Part shown: positions 1-5,770 of the stretch, one piece after another
How the letters are laid out: the number at the start of each line of letters is the position of its first letter
How positions within the stretch are numbered: position 1 is the stretch's first letter
From: JBOGWY01 sp050694015
Lineage (GTDB): Bacteria; Actinomycetota; CADDZG01; WHSQ01
Direction: 5' to 3'
DNA: 10,961 bases
NCBI GenBank assembly: GCA_050694015.1
Contig: JBOGWY010000028.1
Location: 1-10,961 of the forward strand
Notes under the pieces: generated by a model
Told to the model about the DNA's origin: nothing
The model's database searches: none
The model's input: only the letters and a program-made list of their open reading frames with translations
Made by a program: the position numbers and the translations under genes

Positions 1-478
1 CGTACAGGTAGCGCTGCCCGTCGGTGATCAGGAAGCCCTCCCCGAGGTCGCTCAATGCCTGGAGCAGCGATTCGTAGCTCTCGGTCTTCTCTCGCAACGC
101 ATGCTCGGTCTCCCGGCGTCTCGTGAAGTCGTTGCCCACCGCGAAGATCAGTCCACGTTCGGGAACCGATTTCGCGCTCCACCGGACCCAGCGATGCGTC
201 CCGTCGACATGGAGGATGCGGACCCCGTAGTTCGTCTTCTCGACGGCCGCGGACGAGAGGACGCGCGCCTGGGTGGTCACGCTCTCGACATCTTCGGGAT
301 GGATCAGCTCGATGTAGGGGCGCGTGAGGATCTCCTCCTCGGTCAACCCGGTGAGGGCGATGCACGCGCCGTTGGCGCGCTTGATGAATCCGTCGAAACC
401 GACGACGACCATCGGGTCGAGCGAAAGCTCGAAGAAGTCGTCGGTTACCAGGGCGTCCCGCGACAGACGTTCTTCCAC
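1..478 (-). CDS. PAS-domain sensor protein, N-terminal part (runs off left edge)
   Basis: The minus-strand frame is open from GTG at 478 to the window edge (159 codons, no stop). Residues about 12-122 read as a PAS domain with its PAC tail: FFELSLDPMVVV opens the fold, followed by KRANGACIALTGLTEEEIL, the IHPEDVES loop typical of sensory PAS domains, and DGTHRWVRW before RRRETEHAL. A short helical linker leads into a second PAS start at about 134 (SYESLLQALSDLGEGFLITD). PAS domains sense small ligands, redox state or light and usually control an attached output domain (histidine kinase, GGDEF/EAL, cyclase or phosphatase). The output lies outside the window, so the activity is unknown. The GTG has no Shine-Dalgarno but follows a GATAAT box by 7 bases, which fits a leaderless start. 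The frame stays open upstream, so an earlier TTG (495) is possible. It is divergent to the adenylyl cyclase gene. Confidence 0.82.
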   Translation of the reverse strand, partial: MEERLSRDALVTDDFFELSLDPMVVVGFDGFIKRANGACIALTGLTEEEILTRPYIELIHPEDVESVTTQARVLSSAAVEKTNYGVRILHVDGTHRWVRWSAKSVPERGLIFAVGNDFTRRRETEHALREKTESYESLLQALSDLGEGFLITDGQRYLY

Positions 479-485
479 GCCGACG

Positions 486-491
486 ATTATC
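486..491 (-). promoter_or_regulatory. Candidate -10 box (GATAAT) for the PAS gene, leaderless arrangement
   Basis: On the minus strand GATAAT (5 of 6 to TATAAT) is followed by seven bases and then the GTG at 478. The expected transcription start therefore falls on or next to the start codon, as in actinobacterial leaderless genes. No good -35 is visible 16-18 bases upstream. The 42-base gap (479-520) must also hold the 5' end of the divergent cyclase gene. This is inferred from spacing only. Confidence 0.4.
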
Positions 492-503
492 CGATACGAC
501 GAC

Positions 504-510
504 AAGGAGA
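504..510 (+). promoter_or_regulatory. Ribosome binding site deciding the cyclase start
   Basis: AAGGAGA is a strong Shine-Dalgarno match lying 10 bases before GTG 521. It supports that start over the much longer plus-strand frame that opens at 101, and over the next in-frame GTG at 530. Confidence 0.55.
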
Positions 511-520
511 CGTTGGTAGC

Positions 521-1483
521 GTGGGAGATGTGTCCGGAATCGACCCATATCTGTTCCGTCCCGAACCAACCTTCACCGGCCCCCAGGTCGCCGATAAAGC
601 CGGACTCGACCTCGAGTTCGCCAAGCGGTTGCTGCGTGCGCTCGGGTTACCGGAGGTCGGAGACGACGTCGTCGAGTTCGACGATGACGATGTCGACGTC
701 CTGCGCTCGATCGCGACACTGCGCGACGCGGGGTTCACGGAAGACGACATCATCCAGGTCGCGCGGGCCTACGGACAATCGCTGTCGCGCGTCGCGGACG
801 CGGAGGTGCGCGTATTCCGAACGGCGTTCGTCGAACCCCTGCGGGCCGCGTCGCCCGGCGAAGACCAGGTCGTCGCGCGCCTGCAAGAGGTCGTTCCCAC
901 GATGCTCGACATGCTCTCCCATCAGATCGACCGGGTTCATCGGCGACATCTCGCCATCGCGCTGGAACGCGTCACCGGCATCGAACACGGCGGTCCCACC
1001 GAGCCGATGGCGGTGGCGTTCGTCGACCTCGTCAACTTCTCGAAGGTCTCCTCCGAGATCGAGACGGAAGAGCTCGGGAATCTCGTGACCGCGTTCGAGA
1101 CGCTGGCGATCGAGCGTTGCACCGAACGAGGCGTGAGGGTCGTCAAGGTGATCGGCGACGCGGCGATGCTGGCGGCATCGTCGGCCGAAGACACCGTCGA
1201 CGCGGCCGCGGCGATCGTTACGGAGCTGGGAGGCTCCGACGGACTGCCGGACGGCAGAGCGGGGGTCGATTTCGGCGACGTCCTCCCCCGCGGTGGTGAC
1301 TATTTCGGACACCCGGTCAACGTCGCCGCCCGGCTCGTGAACTTCGCCCGTCCCGGGACCGTGGTCGCGTCTCAGGAATTGCTCGACGCACTCACGAACC
1401 CGCGCGACGTGTCGCACATCGGAAAGGTGCGGTTGAAAGGAGTGGGCTCGGTGCGCGCCTTCAAGCTCAACGAGCCCGAGTAG
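521..1483 (+). CDS. Class III adenylyl cyclase with N-terminal regulatory domain
   Basis: Predicted 320-residue soluble enzyme making cAMP from ATP. Residues about 1-150 are an acidic, helical region resembling the N-terminal regulatory domain of mycobacterial Rv1264/Rv2212-type cyclases. Residues about 160-318 are the cyclase homology domain. Visible catalytic residues: metal-binding D169 (FVDLVNFS) and D213 (VIGDAAML), adenine-selecting K209 (VVKVIGD) and D260 (DYFGHP), and transition-state N267 and R271 (NVAAR). D260, N267 and R271 have the 7- and 4-residue spacing expected for active homodimeric cyclases, so I infer activity and ATP specificity. There are no membrane segments. GTG 521 is preceded by AAGGAGA. 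The frame upstream to 101 is antisense to the PAS gene and is excluded. The 3' end overlaps the convergent SGNH gene by 17 bases. Family assignment is firm; pH or other ligand sensing by the N-terminus is only inference. Confidence 0.9.
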   Translation: MGDVSGIDPYLFRPEPTFTGPQVADKAGLDLEFAKRLLRALGLPEVGDDVVEFDDDDVDVLRSIATLRDAGFTEDDIIQVARAYGQSLSRVADAEVRVFRTAFVEPLRAASPGEDQVVARLQEVVPTMLDMLSHQIDRVHRRHLAIALERVTGIEHGGPTEPMAVAFVDLVNFSKVSSEIETEELGNLVTAFETLAIERCTERGVRVVKVIGDAAMLAASSAEDTVDAAAAIVTELGGSDGLPDGRAGVDFGDVLPRGGDYFGHPVNVAARLVNFARPGTVVASQELLDALTNPRDVSHIGKVRLKGVGSVRAFKLNEPE

Positions 1484-2243
1484 CGCTCACGAGCGCGGCC
1501 TCGAGGTACGGATAGATCGCCCGGGCCCACGCGGCGTAGCCGCCGGGGCCGGGATGGAAGTCATCACCGCCGTAGGCCTCCTCGGGATGCGCAGCGAAGT
1601 ACGGGCCGGCTCGCTCGGCGAGGGGCACGACCGGGACGTCGCGCCGGGCCGCGGCACGCGCGATCGTCTCCGCGACCTTCCTGCCCCGCCACCCGACGAG
1701 CGTTCGCAACGGCTCGTGGAACGCCGCCGCGCGCATGTCCGGGGGCCCGGCTACCACGACCGCGGCTCCCGTGTCGTGCAGCCGGTCGATGAGAAGCGTC
1801 ATGTCCCGTTCGACGTCGTCGAGACGAGTCACGTGCGTCACGTCGTTCGCACCGATCGCGACGAAGACAAGATCGGGATGCGTCGCGGCGACACGAGGGA
1901 TCTGATCGGTGAGAACGGTGCGCACCCGCGCGCCCGACACCCCCAGGCTGGTGAGCGTCACGCGCCGGTTGTGCTCCTCTCCCAGGCGCTGCGCGAGCAA
2001 CACGGGGTACGCGTTGGATACGTCGCCGGCCCCGACGCCGGCCGCGGTCGAGTCGCCTAGTACGACGAGATTGAGCGGGTCACCACCGGGGGGACCGAAG
2101 GTCCCGCGGATGTCGAGGACCGGCTCGGTCGGCAGGTAGTCGCGCCGGTACGCGAGAAAGATCTCGACGCCGACGACGAGCCCGAAGAGTGCCGCGCCGG
2201 TTGCGAGGAACCTCGCGAGGCGTGCCGCGAAGCGGATCGTCAA
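1467..2243 (-). CDS. Membrane-anchored SGNH/GDSL-type hydrolase
   Basis: 258 residues. The N-terminus is basic (RFAARLARF) with one hydrophobic helix at about 13-31, so it is a signal anchor or uncleaved signal peptide placing the catalytic domain outside the membrane; no lipobox is seen. All SGNH blocks are present: GDST with nucleophile S65, the block II glycine in GVSGA (G104), GAND with N133, and DDFHPG with D227 and H230 in the DxxH arrangement. The family comprises esterases, lipases, acyl-thioesterases and carbohydrate esterases; the substrate cannot be read from sequence. The start is TTG at 2243, overlapping the glyoxalase TGA as TTGA, which suggests translational coupling; the SD is weak. 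The 3' end overlaps the convergent cyclase gene by 17 bases. Confidence 0.85.
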   Translation of the reverse strand: MTIRFAARLARFLATGAALFGLVVGVEIFLAYRRDYLPTEPVLDIRGTFGPPGGDPLNLVVLGDSTAAGVGAGDVSNAYPVLLAQRLGEEHNRRVTLTSLGVSGARVRTVLTDQIPRVAATHPDLVFVAIGANDVTHVTRLDDVERDMTLLIDRLHDTGAAVVVAGPPDMRAAAFHEPLRTLVGWRGRKVAETIARAAARRDVPVVPLAERAGPYFAAHPEEAYGGDDFHPGPGGYAAWARAIYPYLEAALVSATRAR

Positions 2244-2728
2244 TCGGCTTCGTCGAGCAGCGCGCGCAGATCGAGTGGCAGGCTAGGCATGCCGAGCGAG
2301 CCGTCCGGGTTCACGGACCACTCCTCGCGCGGCCGGTCCCGGTACAGCTCGATGCCGTTGCCGTCGGGGTCGTGGAGATAGATCGCCTCGCTCACGCCGT
2401 GATCGGACGCGCCGTCTATCTGCACGTTGTTCTCGAGGAGTCGCTTGAGCGCGTTCGCCAGTTCCCCACGCGTCGGATACAGGATCGCGAAGTGGAACAG
2501 ACCGGTGGAACGCGCCGGCGGCGGGGCTGCGCCCTTGCTCTGCCACGTGTTGAGGCCGAGGTGGTGGTGATACCCGCCGAACGACAGGAACGATGCCTCC
2601 GAGCCGTAGCGCGTGGTGACCTCGAAGCCGAGCGCCGTCGTGTAGAACTCCTCGGCCCGCGCGATGTCGGACACCTTCAGATGAACGTGCCCGATGTGCG
2701 TGTCGGGGTGGACCTTCTTGTCTGCCAT
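2240..2728 (-). CDS. Vicinal-oxygen-chelate protein, CatE-like ring-cleaving dioxygenase/glyoxalase
   Basis: 162 residues from ATG 2728, made of two beta-alpha-beta-beta-beta modules of the glyoxalase/bleomycin-resistance/extradiol dioxygenase superfamily. Module one carries GHVHLKVSDIARAEEFY and GGYHHHLGLNTW; module two carries GLFHFAILYP and DPDGNGIELYRDRP. Expected metal ligands are H14 (or H16), H79 and E127. The GGYHHHLGLNTW and GIELYRDRP signatures resemble catechol-2,3-dioxygenase-type CatE proteins (COG2514) more than glyoxalase I, but the substrate is unproven. ATG 2749 (seven residues longer) is an alternative start. ATG 2728 is chosen for an AGG six bases upstream. A TTG further up (2791) lies upstream of the candidate transcription start and is unlikely. 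It is first gene of a two-gene unit with the SGNH hydrolase. Confidence 0.83.
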   Translation of the reverse strand: MADKKVHPDTHIGHVHLKVSDIARAEEFYTTALGFEVTTRYGSEASFLSFGGYHHHLGLNTWQSKGAAPPPARSTGLFHFAILYPTRGELANALKRLLENNVQIDGASDHGVSEAIYLHDPDGNGIELYRDRPREEWSVNPDGSLGMPSLPLDLRALLDEAD

Positions 2729-2773
2729 GGAAGCCTGTGTCTGTGTCATGGAACGGATAACCGAAAGCTTGCC

Positions 2774-2802
2774 CGAATATTTCGCGGCCAAATCTTCTGC
2801 AA
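2774..2802 (-). promoter_or_regulatory. Weak candidate promoter for the glyoxalase-SGNH unit
   Basis: On the minus strand TTGCAG (2802-2797) and TATTCG (2779-2774) are separated by 17 bases inside a locally AT-richer stretch. The -10 is a poor match. Transcription would begin near 2767, giving a leader of about 20-40 bases. The gap after the upstream GNAT gene (more than 100 bases, the longest between same-strand genes here) supports an independent promoter. Confidence 0.3.
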
Positions 2803-2825
2803 GCGCGGGCGTGAAAACGCGGCTA

Positions 2826-2835
2826 TGTGATCACA
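2826..2835. promoter_or_regulatory. Perfect palindrome TGTGATCACA upstream of the glyoxalase gene
   Basis: A 10-base perfect inverted repeat lies about 25 bases upstream of the candidate -35 for the glyoxalase unit and 18 bases beyond the GNAT stop. It could be an operator. It contains TGTGA/TCACA half sites like CRP sites, but without the usual six-base spacer, so it is not called a CRP site. Confidence 0.3.
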
Positions 2836-2853
2836 AAACGGTACCCGGCCGTC

Positions 2854-3396
2854 CTACCGGGGGTCGGACGCCAGGAGGCCGTAGAGGTAGACGTCGACGG
2901 ACTCGCCGGCCACGAACGAGCCGCCGCGTTTGATCCCCTCCCGCTGCATCCCCAGCTTCTCGGCGATCCGCCGGCTGGGGTGGTTGTCGAGGTCGGTGAC
3001 GAGCTCGATCCGGTTCAGCTCGACGACGTCGAAGCCGAAGGCGACGACCGCCCGGGCCGCTTCGGTCACGAGGCCCTGCCCGGCGAGGTCGGTCCGGATC
3101 CAGTAGCCGAGGTTCGCGGCGCGCCACAGCTCGTCGTAGCGGTTGAGCCCGATCGTGCCCGCCGGCACCCCGTCGTGGACGAGCACGAAGTCCCACCCGG
3201 TGCCCTCGACCCAGCGCAGTTTCGCTTCCCGCGTGAAGGCCTCGACGTGCTCGGCAGACGCGTCTTGCGCCCACGACATGTAGCGCCGCAGCTCGGGCAG
3301 CGACGCCTCCACCGCGTCCCACAATCCCGTGGCGTGCTCGGGTGTCGTCGGCTCGAGCTTCAGCCGTGCGGTGTCGATCACGTCGGGCTCGGGCAT
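2854..3396 (-). CDS. GNAT N-acetyltransferase, RimJ/RimL type
   Basis: 180 residues. The opening TARLKLEPTTPEHATGLW is typical of the RimJ/RimL/Acetyltransf_3 group. The acetyl-CoA pyrophosphate loop is AGQGLVTEA (105-113), and the C-terminal block ELNRIELVTDLDNHPSRRIAEKLGM is highly characteristic. Family members transfer acetyl from acetyl-CoA to protein N-termini (such as ribosomal proteins), polyamines or small molecules; the substrate here is unknown. The start is ATG 3396, with GGGGTAGG (3413-3406) nine bases upstream. An open extension to 3525 is antisense-like, arginine/serine-rich and lies inside thpR, so it is rejected. It begins 10 bases after the thpR stop and closes the pgsA-cinA-thpR operon. 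It probably was added to the operon rather than being part of the ancestral set. Confidence 0.87.
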   Translation of the reverse strand: MPEPDVIDTARLKLEPTTPEHATGLWDAVEASLPELRRYMSWAQDASAEHVEAFTREAKLRWVEGTGWDFVLVHDGVPAGTIGLNRYDELWRAANLGYWIRTDLAGQGLVTEAARAVVAFGFDVVELNRIELVTDLDNHPSRRIAEKLGMQREGIKRGGSFVAGESVDVYLYGLLASDPR

Positions 3397-3406
3397 CGAC
3401 GCGAAC

Positions 3407-3991
3407 CTACCCCGCGGGCTTGAGCGGGAACGACTTGAGGACCTCGTAGCGCGCGCCCTTCGGCGACATGTGGCTCCGGTACAACTCGAAGCTGGAGACC
3501 TCGAACTCGGGCAGGTCGGCGACATCGAGCTCCGGCAACCCGGCCTTGAGTGGGACGGGCAGCTTGAAGCGTGCCAGCGTCAGATGCGGGGTGAACGAGC
3601 GGGCCTCGGTCGTGAATCCCAACGGTTCGAGGGAGGCATCGAGGTCCCCGGCCAAATGCGGCAACAAACCGTAGGGATCGTCGAGGCCGACCCAGAGCAC
3701 GCGCACGCGATTGCGATTCGGGAACGCGCCGATGCTTCCGAGCGACACCGTCTCCGCGTGCCGCCCCGCTGCGACCATCGAGCACACCTTCTCGACCTCC
3801 GGCAACAGATCGGGCGGCGTCCCGCCCAGGAACTTCAGCGTCACGTGCTGGTTCTCGATCGGCGCCCAGCGCCCCTTGATCGCCTTGTCGCGGAACGGCG
3901 CGATCTCGGCGTCGACGCGCTCGAGCTGGTCGCGCGGCACGGATACCGCGACGAACAGCCGGAGCCGCGTGGGAGACTCTTCAGCCGTCGT
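3407..3991 (-). CDS. thpR: RNA 2',3'-cyclic phosphodiesterase (2H/LigT family), start codon uncertain
   Basis: A 2H phosphoesterase that hydrolyses 2',3'-cyclic phosphates on RNA ends (first known as a tRNA 2'-5' ligase). Both catalytic motifs are intact: HVTLKFLG (3847-3824) and HLTLARFK (from 3586). The C-terminus EVLKSFPL is typical of the family. The first canonical start in frame is GTG 3940, but it would remove the conserved first strand RLRLFVAVSVP, encoded directly upstream. That upstream frame is open yet has no ATG, GTG or TTG. An ACG at 3991 overlaps the cinA TAA by one base (TAACG, resembling the common TAATG junction) and follows GAAGGATGG by about 10 bases, giving a 194-residue protein beginning M-TAEESPTRLRLFVAV. 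I give that start as most likely; the alternative is 3407-3940. Third gene of the pgsA operon. Confidence 0.8.
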   Translation of the reverse strand, partial: TTAEESPTRLRLFVAVSVPRDQLERVDAEIAPFRDKAIKGRWAPIENQHVTLKFLGGTPPDLLPEVEKVCSMVAAGRHAETVSLGSIGAFPNRNRVRVLWVGLDDPYGLLPHLAGDLDASLEPLGFTTEARSFTPHLTLARFKLPVPLKAGLPELDVADLPEFEVSSFELYRSHMSPKGARYEVLKSFPLKPAG

Positions 3992-5217
3992 TAAAGCACC
4001 ATCCTTCGTCCGAGGTCGAGGGCCGCGGTTGCAGCGATCGCTCGTATGTTCTCCCGGTCGCCGTACCCGCGCACCGAGCGCACCTCCGTCCGGCCCCCGA
4101 AGGTGGCCGCGACGAAGATCGTGCCCGGTGGTTTCCCCTCCTGTTCCGAGGGCCCGGCGACTCCGGTCGCCGCGATACCGAGCTCGACGCCGAGCTTCGC
4201 GGCCGCGCCCTCGGCGAGCGCCGCGGCGGCTTCCTCGCTCACGGCCCCGGGGCCGAGGAGTATCGCTTCGTCGACGCCGGCGACGCGCATCTTCGCGTCG
4301 TTCGTGTAACAGACGAGCGAACCGGCGAAGAAGTCACCCGAACCACCGGCATGCGTGAGCGCGGAACCGATCAACCCGCCGGTCAGCGATTCGGCGGCGC
4401 CTACCTTGATGCCGCGCTGCCGCATCATGTCGCCGACGGCCTCGGCCAGCGTGTCGAAGTTGCCGGCGACGGCGTCGGAGCCGAGGCGTTGCCTGATCGC
4501 GTCCTCGACGGGCCTGATCAATCCGATCGCGTCCGCTTCGCCCCCCGCCTTGGCGCTGATGCGGACGCGCACCTGACCGTCTCCCGCTCGGTACGCGATC
4601 GTCGGATTGCTCTGAGCCTCGACGATGTCTTCGATCAGCTCGTGGGTGCGCGACTCACCGAGCCCGATCACGAGGACCTCGCGGCTCGCGATCACATCGC
4701 CTCCCGAACGGTCGCGCAACAACGGGATCACGACCTTGCCGAGCATCGCCTCCATCTCCCATGGAACCCCGGGCAGCGCGAACACGATGGCTGCGTCGGT
4801 CTCGATGTAGAAACCGGGCGCGGTTCCCTCGGCGTCGATCGGGACCGCCCCATCGGGCATGTCCGCCTGACGAAGGTTGGTCTCCGGCATCGAGCGGTTC
4901 ATCCTCTTGAACACGGACTCGATCTGTTCGATCAGCTCCGGGCGCCGCGAGATGCCGATCCCGAGCGCCTGCGCGATCCCCTCGCGAGTGATGTCGTCCG
5001 GGGTCGGACCGAGGCCCCCCGTGACGAGGACGGCGTCGGAGCGGTCGACCGCCCGCGCGATCGTCTCGGCCATCCGATCGAGGTTGTCGCCGACGACGGA
5101 GTGGAAGTAATCGTCCACGCCGATGTTCGCGAGCGCGCGCGAGATCTTCTGTGCGTTCGTATTGGCGATCTGCCCGAGGAGCAGCTCCGTGCCGACGCCC
5201 ACGATCTCGGCCCTCAC
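3991..5217 (-). CDS. cinA: CinA family protein: NMN deamidase with MoCF-like N-terminal domain
   Basis: 408 residues, the normal CinA length. The N-terminal COG1058/MoCF-like domain starts AEIVGVGTELLLGQIANTNA and has the signature GGLGPTPDDITREG; in characterised CinA it acts as an ADP-ribose pyrophosphatase. A middle region at about 170-250 links to the C-terminal PncC domain (about 255-408) with GAAESLTGGLIGSALT (E276, S277) and ATGVAGPS, the NMN amidohydrolase involved in pyridine nucleotide salvage. The start is GTG 5217, overlapping the pgsA TGA as GTGA, with GGAG eight bases upstream (5229-5226). An open extension to 5481 lies wholly inside pgsA and lacks family similarity. The name reflects competence-induced loci in Firmicutes and does not show competence here. 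recA, often next to cinA, is not found after it. Confidence 0.93.
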   Translation of the reverse strand: MRAEIVGVGTELLLGQIANTNAQKISRALANIGVDDYFHSVVGDNLDRMAETIARAVDRSDAVLVTGGLGPTPDDITREGIAQALGIGISRRPELIEQIESVFKRMNRSMPETNLRQADMPDGAVPIDAEGTAPGFYIETDAAIVFALPGVPWEMEAMLGKVVIPLLRDRSGGDVIASREVLVIGLGESRTHELIEDIVEAQSNPTIAYRAGDGQVRVRISAKAGGEADAIGLIRPVEDAIRQRLGSDAVAGNFDTLAEAVGDMMRQRGIKVGAAESLTGGLIGSALTHAGGSGDFFAGSLVCYTNDAKMRVAGVDEAILLGPGAVSEEAAAALAEGAAAKLGVELGIAATGVAGPSEQEGKPPGTIFVAATFGGRTEVRSVRGYGDRENIRAIAATAALDLGRRMVL

Positions 5218-5744
5218 GACGCGGGCTCCACGACGCGTAGGTAGCCGCGGACGTAATCGAAGCCGGACCACAGGGTCGTTATCAACACCACTCCGATCAG
5301 TAGGTGATGCACCGGCGAGATCGCATCCCACGGCAGCAGCCACCAGCTCACCATGATTATCTGCGTCACGGTTTTCGCCTTGGCCGCCGGTGACGCCGGC
5401 AGCGCGCCGCCCCTCTGGACGATGCGGATCCTCAGTACCTGCACGACGATCTCGCGCGCGCCGATGACCAGCGCGGCCCACAGTGGGAAGTCGCGTGCGT
5501 CGACAAGGACGTAGAGGGCCGCACCGACGAGCAGCTTGTCGGCGAGAGGGTCCATGAACTCACCGAACGCGGACACGGTTCGCCGCCGCCGCGCGATGTA
5601 GCCGTCGACCCAGTCGGAGACCGACGCGACCCCGAACGCGACCAGGGATGCCACCGCTGCCGATCGCGATCCCTGGTACGCCAGGAAGACGAACACCGGG
5701 ACTAACGCGACCCGCATGATGGTTATCGCGTTGGCGGCGTTCAT
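5214..5744 (-). CDS. pgsA: CDP-alcohol phosphatidyltransferase, PgsA-type phosphatidylglycerophosphate synthase
   Basis: 176-residue integral membrane enzyme condensing CDP-diacylglycerol with glycerol-3-phosphate at the inner membrane face, the committed step to phosphatidylglycerol and cardiolipin. The full CDP-alcohol phosphotransferase signature is present: D44xxD47G48xxA51R52, then G61, D65 and D69 (SDWVDGYIAR...GEFMDPLADK). Several hydrophobic helices flank it (about 7-23, 28-43, 72-90, 120-160). The opening NAANAITIMRVALVPVFVF is typical of PgsA, and its place next to cinA supports PgsA over phosphatidylinositol-phosphate or phosphatidylserine synthases. ATG 5744 has no Shine-Dalgarno. 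A TAGTAC about nine bases upstream makes a leaderless start possible but weakly supported. First gene of the operon with cinA, thpR and the GNAT gene; divergent, 26 bases apart, from the small membrane protein gene. Confidence 0.92.
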   Translation of the reverse strand: MNAANAITIMRVALVPVFVFLAYQGSRSAAVASLVAFGVASVSDWVDGYIARRRRTVSAFGEFMDPLADKLLVGAALYVLVDARDFPLWAALVIGAREIVVQVLRIRIVQRGGALPASPAAKAKTVTQIIMVSWWLLPWDAISPVHHLLIGVVLITTLWSGFDYVRGYLRVVEPAS

Positions 5745-5760
5745 CGAGCGAGGGTACTAA

Positions 5761-5767
5761 GGGAGGA
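5761..5767 (+). promoter_or_regulatory. Ribosome binding site of the small membrane protein gene
   Basis: GGGAGGA lies just before GTG 5771. The spacing is short (3-4 bases) but the match is strong, and it is the main evidence that this short plus-strand frame is translated. The downstream in-frame ATG (5798) has no such site. Confidence 0.45.
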
Positions 5768-5770
5768 CGC

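Noticed and set aside
101..520. Plus-strand frame open from ATG 101 that would extend the cyclase by 140 residues
   Set aside because: It is antisense to a clear PAS-domain coding frame, shows no domain, and a strong RBS sits before GTG 521.
2826..2835. CRP-type cAMP receptor site
   Set aside because: TGTGA and TCACA halves are present but directly abutted; the CRP family needs a six-base spacer, so only an unassigned palindrome is reported.
2835..2853. Intrinsic terminator after the GNAT gene (ACGG...CCGT then TTTT on the minus strand)
   Set aside because: The stem is only four base pairs with a seven-base loop, too weak to support a terminator call.
3397..3525. N-terminal extension of the GNAT gene
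   Set aside because: Low-complexity Arg/Ser sequence antiphase within thpR; ATG 3396 has a good RBS and the family N-terminus.
4351..5244. Long plus-strand open frame (297 codons)
   Set aside because: Antisense to cinA, Asp/Arg/His-rich translation typical of a shadow frame in GC-rich DNA, no recognisable domain.
5218..5481. N-terminal extension of cinA
   Set aside because: It lies entirely inside pgsA in another frame. The CinA family starts at the AEIVGVGTELL strand, and GTG 5217 has an RBS and a GTGA overlap.
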